Source of the DNA: Anaerolineales bacterium
GTDB taxonomy: Bacteria; Chloroflexota; Anaerolineae; 4572-78; J111
Direction: 5' to 3'
Assembly (NCBI GenBank): GCA_015075185.1
Contig: JABTUW010000005.1
Span: forward strand, 798,396-862,395
Length of the DNA: 64,000 nt
The translations under genes were made by a program, and so were the position numbers. Below, piece by piece: positions 58,856-64,000 of the stretch. Under the pieces are notes generated by a model. That model was not told the origin of the DNA. It worked only from the letters and a program-made list of their open reading frames with translations, and ran no database searches. Position 1 is the stretch's first letter. Every line of letters begins with the position of its first letter.

Positions 58856-60118
58856 CTAGCGGGTCGGTCGGGCAATCTGCCGGGTGAGCAGCCAGCGCGG
58901 CGCCCAGGTGTAGCCCCAGAAGAGAAGGGTTCCCAGCACGGCCAGCGTCGCCCCGGTCAAGAACAGGCTGGGGTAGCCAAAATTGGAGATCAGATAGCCC
59001 CCGCTCCCGGCCATGGCGGCTGTGCCTAACCCCCGGCCCATAATGACCGCCCCGGACATGGTGGCTCGCCACTCGGCCGGGATAATTTCCTGCTGACAGA
59101 GGATGAGCGCCGGGGTCAGGAAGGCATAGGCGGCGCTGGTTCCAATGAATCCCAGCCCGGCTATCCCCCAGTGGGGAGCAAGCGCCAGTAGCAGCAGGCT
59201 GCTGCCCAGGCTCCCAATTCCCACCAGGATGGTTTGGCGTTTGCCCCACCGTCCTATGGCCAGCGGCATGGCTAAGGCCAGCGGAACGGCCAGTAAATCG
59301 CCCACTGCCCTTAACCCCCCAATCCAGGAGATCGGCAGATGGTACCGCTCGTCCAGGAAGACATTGAAGAAGGTGCCGGCTGTGCTGTAGGCCGCCACTT
59401 GCAGCAGCATTAGTCCGGCCATAAAGGCAATCAAACCGGCAGGTAAAGGGTCACGTTTCTGGAATTGCTGCCGGGGGGGTTGGGGCTGGCGGTCATGAAT
59501 GGCCAGTAAGGCAATGACCCCCGGAATGAGCACCCCGGCCGCACTGAAAAGGGCGTAGCGGTAGGGCGCGGGCTGGTCGAGTGAAAGCCCCATCGCCGCG
59601 GCCAGAAGGCCTGGCAGAAAGCCGCTGGCCAGGCTGCCGGCAAAACTCCCCAGGGGGGTGAGCGCCTGCCGGATGGAAAAGGCGTGCTGGCGCTCTTTGG
59701 GGCCGGTAACGCTCATCAAGAGAGGATAGTTATTGACCAGGTAGAGAGCGCCGCCCAGCCAGGTAGTGATAAAGGTGGTCATGAGCCAGCCGGTCTGCTA
59801 GGGAGTTGGCAAAAATTCGGCCAGGGGCAGCAGTCCTAAACTCAGCGCGGTTACCCCTAGACCAGCGGCAGCCATATTGCGGCTGCCCCAGCGGCTCCCC
59901 AAAACGCCGGCGGGCAGGCTGAACAGGGCAAAACCTAGCTGCGCTGCCGCATTGATTTGCCCGATGAAGACCGGCCCATATCCGAGGCGCAGCAGGTAGA
60001 GGTTGAACAGAGTCACATAGACGCCCATGTAACTAAACCCGACCACGATAACGGTCAGCAGCAGGAGCCGGGCATCGCGACTTAACAGGCCGATGGTCGT
60101 GCGATAATGGGTCAGCAT
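58856..60118 (-). pseudogene. MFS transporter interrupted by an in-frame TAG
   Basis: Two segments in the same frame make one 12-helix MFS protein: 60118-59801 (MLTHYRTTIGLLSRDARLLL ... AGVLGSRWGSRNMAAAGLGV) and 59797-58856 (TTWLGGALYLVNNYPLLMSV ... GRWGKRQTILVGIGSLGSSL). They are separated only by a TAG codon (59798-59800) inside LPTP-stop-QTGWLMTT; a single C-to-T change from CAG would explain it. No other lesion is seen, so the mutation is recent, a sequencing error, or read through. ATG 60118 overlaps the end of the gene upstream. Substrate unknown. Confidence 0.75.
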
Positions 60119-60125
60119 GGTCGGG

Positions 60126-60491
60126 TTAATGGAACAATTCCCGATCCAGACGGCGCAAGAAATCCGCCGCAACTGGCATAAGTAGAGCCAGGTGCCGTTC
60201 CTTCATTTCGAGGTTGGGCCAGGCGAATTGTTCGGCCCAACCTCGAGCCAGTTCAAAGGAGGTGGGCAAGGCTTTAAATTCCAGGTAGCCTGCCAAGACG
60301 GGGAAAGCGCGCTGACGCAGAAAATACTCGTCGAAGAAATAATCAACCCAGTCCGGGTATTGCCGGGCAAAAGACGGATAGACGCGAGCGATGGCCTGCT
60401 GCAAAGCCTGGCGTTGCTGCGCTCGCTCCAGCCAGTCGGGCCAGCGGAGCGAGTGATGCACTAAGTGATAAATTAAAGATGCCGTACTCAT
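60126..60491 (-). CDS. Uncharacterised protein, 121 residues
   Basis: AAGGAG precedes ATG 60491. The protein is mostly helical and soluble (STASLIYHLVHHSLRWPDWL, YPDWVDYFFDEYFLRQRAFP, MKERHLALLMPVAADFLRRL), rich in Trp, Tyr and Arg. I do not recognise a family. It ends eight bases before the start of the interrupted MFS gene, so both belong to one transcript. Confidence 0.65.
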   Translation of the reverse strand: MSTASLIYHLVHHSLRWPDWLERAQQRQALQQAIARVYPSFARQYPDWVDYFFDEYFLRQRAFPVLAGYLEFKALPTSFELARGWAEQFAWPNLEMKERHLALLMPVAADFLRRLDRELFH

Positions 60492-60632
60492 TGAAATACT
60501 CCTTTTCTTGTTGGATAAAGACAATTAAGTTGTTGTTCTCACTGTACCAGGCTGACGCACCAGAAACGTAGCTCAAAGCGCACCAGAAAACGCTTCACCT
60601 GGCCGGCTGCCAGTTTTCTACACTATACCAGG

Positions 60633-60785
60633 GTGTTACTGGCCCTGGCTTGCTGCTTCCCTTTGTTGTTATACCTTGACGACTTGCAGTGGGTTGTTAA
60701 GGGGTCTATTAGTCAGCTGTTTTATCTGGCCCGACCTCTCACTGATCAGCCCGTTTTGATCGTCGGAGCTTATTCTGCAAAGCTG
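60633..60785 (+). pseudogene. Relic: Walker B region of a SARP/LuxR-type AAA ATPase
   Basis: The frame reads PLLLYLDDLQWVVKGSISQL then FYLARPLTDQPVLIVGAY. This matches the Walker B segment of AAA_16-type ATPases in SARP/MalT-like regulators (llLDDLqWaD..Sl.lL.yLar.l....vlivgayR). No Walker A or HTH remains nearby. The rest of the 60492-60877 spacer holds only the hairpin at 60833-60869. Confidence 0.6.
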
Positions 60786-60832
60786 AACTGTCCGGCCAGC
60801 CGCCCTTTGCTGCCGAGCATGGGGGGCCATTT

Positions 60833-60869
60833 AGAGATAGTTACGGGCATATTCTCCGTAACTATCTCT
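60833..60869 (-). terminator. Terminator-like hairpin after the beta-helix gene
   Basis: AGAGATAGTTACGG (60833-60846) pairs perfectly with CCGTAACTATCTCT (60856-60869) around a 9-base loop, starting nine bases beyond the beta-helix gene stop. There is no long T-run. Confidence 0.6.
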
Positions 60870-60877
60870 TATGGTTT

Positions 60878-62755
60878 TCATCTTTGAATGAGCGGCAGGA
60901 AGACCCGGTTGTCAGTGGAACTCGACGACTGCGGCCGGACCTGAATGTTCACCGTGGTTGGACTGGAAAGTGACAGGTCGGTGCCGGCGAGGTAGATGAA
61001 GCTGTCCTCGCCCACAAAGCCGGCGTTCGGTTGATAGGTAAAACTGCCATCCCCTCCCAGCTTAATCCGGCCATTGGCCGGTGGACTGCTAAGTAGAACC
61101 GTCATGGGTGCGCCCGTCGGGCTATTATCATTGCCCAGTATGCCCGGTGCGGGTACGGTTAACACTGTATCTATGGGGGTGCTGTAGACATCGGCCAGGG
61201 CAATGGGCGCCGGCTCTACCGGCACAAATTCATACGCACCGGGATCATAACCGTTGAGCTGCGGCCGGGCGGTATTGCCGAGATCAGTATTGACGCCCAG
61301 ATTAAAGCCTTTATTAACAACCGGTGAGGTAGCTTTCAGCCGGTAATTGCCGGCGGCAGGGTTAATAAACTGCGCTGAGCCAATCAGGTTGTTTCCCCCT
61401 TCAAATGGTTCAATCTGGCCAATCTCTGCCTGGCCGCCCCCATTGAGGAGCTGGTAAAAGTTGTAACCAGATGTTGCCTGGGTGTTAGAAGCAGCCAGGC
61501 CAGTCGCGTAGTTAGCGATAATGTTATTCACCGTGCGGGCAGCGCTGACATCAGTGATCTTAAGGGCGATATCATCCTTATCTCCCGGATCAGCCAGGGT
61601 GTTATGAATGACTTCAAGTTCAGTGCCGGTGTCTTTTGTCGCTCTGACGTGAACGGTATAACCCTGACCGCCGGCCTGGTTACCAATCCAGAGGTTGTTA
61701 ATCAGCCTGCTCTTGGTGTTCTGTCCTAATCTGAGGAAGATACCAGCGGCCCCATCCTGGGCAGCTTTGTTTGCTACAAAAACCGACTGCGCCAGAGTGA
61801 CACTACCGTTGTACATAACAATGCCTGCCCCGTCCAGAGATGTATGGCCCTCAAAGTGAACCCCGGCAATACTGGCGTGGCCTGGGTATGATGAAAGGCT
61901 CCCCCCCAATGACACGCCCCCGCCCCATTTGGCCGTGTTGTTAACAAACCGACTCTGAATCAGGTCTAAGTTGCTGATTGTGTAAAGACCGCCGCCATAG
62001 CCGGCGCCCAACGCAAAGGCATCGGAAACCGAGTTTCCTTCAAACCGGCTGGATTGAATGGAAGCTGTATCTCCTTTGGCGGAGACGCCTCCTCCCACAT
62101 AGGTCGCCTGATTATTCACAAAGCTGGCGTTGGTCATAAACAGCGGCCCTTCCGCATATAAGCCGCCGCCGTACCCCCCCTGGTTGTTCTCAAACCGGCT
62201 GTTCGTAACAATTGCCCTGTGACTCTTGCCAAAAACGGCCACGCCGCCGCCCTCTCCCTTGGCATAGTTATTAATCACGTTGACCTGGGTGAGCGAAAGA
62301 TCTCCGTTAGCGTAAATGGCGCCGGCATCAGGGTGACTTGCCGAGCTATTCACGGCATAGCCGTTGGCCAGGGCCAGATCGGTGATAGCCAGAGGCACGT
62401 TAGAAGCGGTAGCGATCAGTCGAAAATGAGGGGCATTTGCGGCTCGTTCCAGGCGGGCGCCATTGCCTTCAATTGTTAGCGCATCGCTAATCACAGGCAG
62501 GCCTGTCGAACCATTATAAAACCCTGTAGCGGTTGACAGGCTGTAGGTGCAGCCTGCCGCCAGGCGAATAATATCATGCCCCGGAAAATCGTTGAGGGCG
62601 ATGATAGCTTCTCTTAGGGCCGTCGGCTCTCCGGTTTGGCATGGAACGTTAAACACAAAAGCCTGGGCCGTTTGCGGCGGTAGCATTACCAGCAGGGCGA
62701 AAAGCCCCAAAATTTTTATGAGAATGTTGCAGCTTGTTTTTCTTACCAAATTCAT
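60878..62755 (-). CDS. Secreted beta-helix protein with Ig-like domain and LPLI C-terminus
   Basis: A 625-residue exported protein. Signal peptide (NILIKILGLFALLVMLPP..AQA), then the CSLREA-type start CQTGEPTALREAIIALN, beta-helix rungs to about residue 500 (NNYAKGEGGGVAVFGKS, NNQGGYGGGLYAEG, NNTAKWGGGVSLGG), the closing PQLNGYDPGAYEF, a Big_9/cadherin-like domain (GNDNSPTGAPMTVLLSSPPA ... FTYQPNAGFVGEDSFIYLA), and the C-terminus DNRVFLPLIQR. ATG 62755 overlaps the stop of the upstream DUF6585-like gene (ATGA). Likely a surface-displayed binding protein. Confidence 0.85.
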   Translation of the reverse strand: MNLVRKTSCNILIKILGLFALLVMLPPQTAQAFVFNVPCQTGEPTALREAIIALNDFPGHDIIRLAAGCTYSLSTATGFYNGSTGLPVISDALTIEGNGARLERAANAPHFRLIATASNVPLAITDLALANGYAVNSSASHPDAGAIYANGDLSLTQVNVINNYAKGEGGGVAVFGKSHRAIVTNSRFENNQGGYGGGLYAEGPLFMTNASFVNNQATYVGGGVSAKGDTASIQSSRFEGNSVSDAFALGAGYGGGLYTISNLDLIQSRFVNNTAKWGGGVSLGGSLSSYPGHASIAGVHFEGHTSLDGAGIVMYNGSVTLAQSVFVANKAAQDGAAGIFLRLGQNTKSRLINNLWIGNQAGGQGYTVHVRATKDTGTELEVIHNTLADPGDKDDIALKITDVSAARTVNNIIANYATGLAASNTQATSGYNFYQLLNGGGQAEIGQIEPFEGGNNLIGSAQFINPAAGNYRLKATSPVVNKGFNLGVNTDLGNTARPQLNGYDPGAYEFVPVEPAPIALADVYSTPIDTVLTVPAPGILGNDNSPTGAPMTVLLSSPPANGRIKLGGDGSFTYQPNAGFVGEDSFIYLAGTDLSLSSPTTVNIQVRPQSSSSTDNRVFLPLIQR

Positions 62756-63576
62756 GCCTGTCTCTCCTCTGAAAGTAAAGATGCTTGGTTCAGGATGAAA
62801 TCCACCAGCCCGGTAAAGACAAAGATATTGGGAACGCCAGCCACTGCTGTCCTGCCCCACTCGCCTTTTTGGGAGCGCCGGCGAATAACGACAAAGCCTT
62901 GCTCAAGCTGCACTGAGGCTACTTCCGGCCAGGGCAGGCTGCGCCGGCCCAAGCTCAACCCGGCCTGGCCCACGGTCAGCCGCCCAAAGGTGAGCGGCTG
63001 ACCGGCTTGAACGACCGCAATGGCCTCCGGCAGTAGCCGTGCGGTAACCTCGCGCTGGAGGGTCGCGCTCAGTTGAGCTAAGTCGCTCATGGCCTGGTCA
63101 TTAAAGTTGAAGGCCAGGGTAGAGCCACGCCGGGTGTGTAATTTGTAGTTGTAGCTGGTCATCTGCAATTTGCGATTGTAATAAGTGGCCAACTGCACCT
63201 GCGAAATCTCTGCCCAACGGACCATTTGCGTTTTTTCGCCCCGGACATAGACCAGGCCCGCTTGATACAAACGCACCGCCAGCGATTTCTCTCGCTGCTG
63301 CGTCCAAACCGACCAGACTCCGCCCAACAGCACCACCAGGCTGAAACCGCCACAGATGGGCAGGACCGGGACATTCCGCAAGACCAGAAAGATTGTCACG
63401 GCCAGGCTCACCAGGCCCAAGATGATGGCCACCCAGCCACCGATGAGATTACCCCAGGCCCTTACCCTGGTAACGCGATGCTCCGACAGCAGCAGCCCCA
63501 GGCCAGGGTCGGGAGGGGTCACCGGAAGTCTTACGCGCTGGGTTAACAGGGTATGTTCTAATTCCTCGTTTAACAT
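62752..63576 (-). CDS. DUF6585-like membrane protein
   Basis: A 274-residue protein with two adjacent membrane helices (GGWVAIILGLVSLAVTIFLV and LPICGGFSLVVLLGGVWSVW, about residues 46-93) followed by a soluble PH-like half (RLYQAGLVYVRGEKTQMVRW, LGRRSLPWPEVASVQLEQGF). This layout fits DUF6585. It is translationally coupled to the secreted beta-helix protein, so a role in its display or export is possible. Function unknown. Confidence 0.7.
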   Translation of the reverse strand: MLNEELEHTLLTQRVRLPVTPPDPGLGLLLSEHRVTRVRAWGNLIGGWVAIILGLVSLAVTIFLVLRNVPVLPICGGFSLVVLLGGVWSVWTQQREKSLAVRLYQAGLVYVRGEKTQMVRWAEISQVQLATYYNRKLQMTSYNYKLHTRRGSTLAFNFNDQAMSDLAQLSATLQREVTARLLPEAIAVVQAGQPLTFGRLTVGQAGLSLGRRSLPWPEVASVQLEQGFVVIRRRSQKGEWGRTAVAGVPNIFVFTGLVDFILNQASLLSEERQA

Positions 63577-63609
63577 AACTGCCTCCTTTTGTACTTGTTT
63601 TTTAGACCA

Positions 63610-64000
63610 TTACGATAGTTTGAGCGGCTGCCTGGCCATAAGCTTTACTTTGAGATTGCTGGCCAGGATAAAGAGCACGAGGCCAATAACCATCACCACC
63701 GCTCCCCCACGATAGATGCCCCAGGTTCCGATTGGTTCGTACAACAAACCCCCGGCCAACGCTCCGACCATCGAGGAGAAGCCAAAGTAAATGCCGCTTA
63801 ATAAACCCTGAGCGGTTGTTTCCAGGCCGGCTGGCGCAATTTCTTTAGCATAAGCCACGCTGGCCAGCCACAAAATCCCAAAGGTCAGGCCGTTGAGCAG
63901 TTGCAGCGATAGGGCCGCGTAAGGCTCGTTGATAAAGGACCAGCCCAACAGCCGCGCCGCCTGGACTGCGACGGACAAAATCAGCAATCTTTGGATGCCA
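63610..64000 (-). CDS. MFS transporter, N-terminal part outside window
   Basis: The frame is open from the window edge to a stop at 63610. The visible 129 codons cover the last four to five helices: LSLQLLNGLTFGILWLASVA, IAPAGLETTAQGLLSGIYFG, GALAGGLLYEPIGTWGIYRG and AVVMVIGLVLFILA. The pattern A.A..APa.l.ataqgl..g...G.G...G is that of MFS_1 nucleoside/sugar-permease-like proteins. A DUF6585-like gene follows 33 bases later. Confidence 0.8.
   Translation of the reverse strand, partial: GIQRLLILSVAVQAARLLGWSFINEPYAALSLQLLNGLTFGILWLASVAYAKEIAPAGLETTAQGLLSGIYFGFSSMVGALAGGLLYEPIGTWGIYRGGAVVMVIGLVLFILASNLKVKLMARQPLKLS

Noticed and set aside
1..64000. tRNA, rRNA, CRISPR arrays, intact transposases
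   Set aside because: None was recognised by eye. Regular repeats in the window are protein stalk repeats or intergenic palindromes, not spacer-repeat arrays.

Overview
The window looks like a chromosome segment of a Chloroflexota bacterium (Anaerolineae/Caldilineae-like). This is an inference from style: binding-protein lipoproteins with V/E/K-rich stalks after the lipobox, large HTH-NB-ARC-TPR regulators, sensor-propeller and TolB-like exported proteins, beta-helix proteins ending in a short LPLV/LPLI motif, many LacI/RpiR-controlled sugar and peptide importers, and many short palindromic repeats between genes. No rRNA, tRNA or CRISPR array was found.

Layout. 0-4 kb (minus): an edge-truncated sensor-propeller protein translationally coupled to a TolB/PD40 protein. 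4.2-8.2 kb (plus): an autoregulated LacI gene with a ChbG/YdjC deacetylase, a DegT-type aminotransferase and an HD hydrolase. 8.5-11.5 kb (plus): an ECF42-type sigma factor, two YCII proteins and a DUF998 membrane protein. 11.7-16.8 kb (minus): a LacI-controlled ribose-type ABC importer with four operator-like palindromes upstream. 17.2-21.8 kb (plus): an FtsX/MacB permease, a 39-residue membrane peptide and a two-component system. 22.2-26.4 kb: an SLC13-type transporter with a Thr/Pro-rich tail and a secreted beta-helix protein. 26.5-28.5 kb: a small accessory island with an AT-rich RibD/DHFR-like gene and a GNAT gene bracketed by two attC-like imperfect palindromes. 28.5-34.3 kb: a Ugp/Pot-type ABC importer under an RpiR regulator, with a decayed GDPD gene at its end. 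34.4-39.3 kb: a STAND regulator, an RsbW-like protein, a DUF2269-like membrane protein and a lipoprotein cytochrome c. 39.4-44.3 kb (minus): two glycosyltransferases, then an ArsB/NhaD-type permease coupled to a CBS protein. 45.3-58.7 kb (minus): the main feature, described next. 58.8-64 kb (minus): an MFS gene interrupted by TAG, an uncharacterised protein, a second beta-helix protein coupled to a membrane protein, and an edge-truncated MFS gene.

The most interesting system is the ten-gene minus-strand run from 58659 to 45305. In transcription order it is: RpiR regulator, opine dehydrogenase, B12-binding glutamate-mutase-like protein, MutL/GlmL-type ATPase carrying an extra 170-residue N-terminal domain, OppA, OppB, OppC, OppD, OppF, and a C45-type Ntn amidohydrolase. 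I read it as a regulated route for importing a peptide-, opine- or N-acyl-amino-acid-like compound, cleaving it by hydrolysis and/or oxidation, and rearranging the carbon skeleton of a released amino acid with adenosylcobalamin. The substrate cannot be read from the sequence. The mutase and ATPase genes overlap out of frame at a run of five G, and the reading frames suggest that the mutase's C-terminal domain is encoded at the start of the ATPase gene.

A second theme is decay. At least eight intergenic spaces hold short recognisable gene relics: two histidine-kinase pieces, and pieces of an SDR, a DUF385-type nitroreductase, an Opp binding protein, a SARP/LuxR-type ATPase, a Cro/C1 HTH protein and a GDPD.
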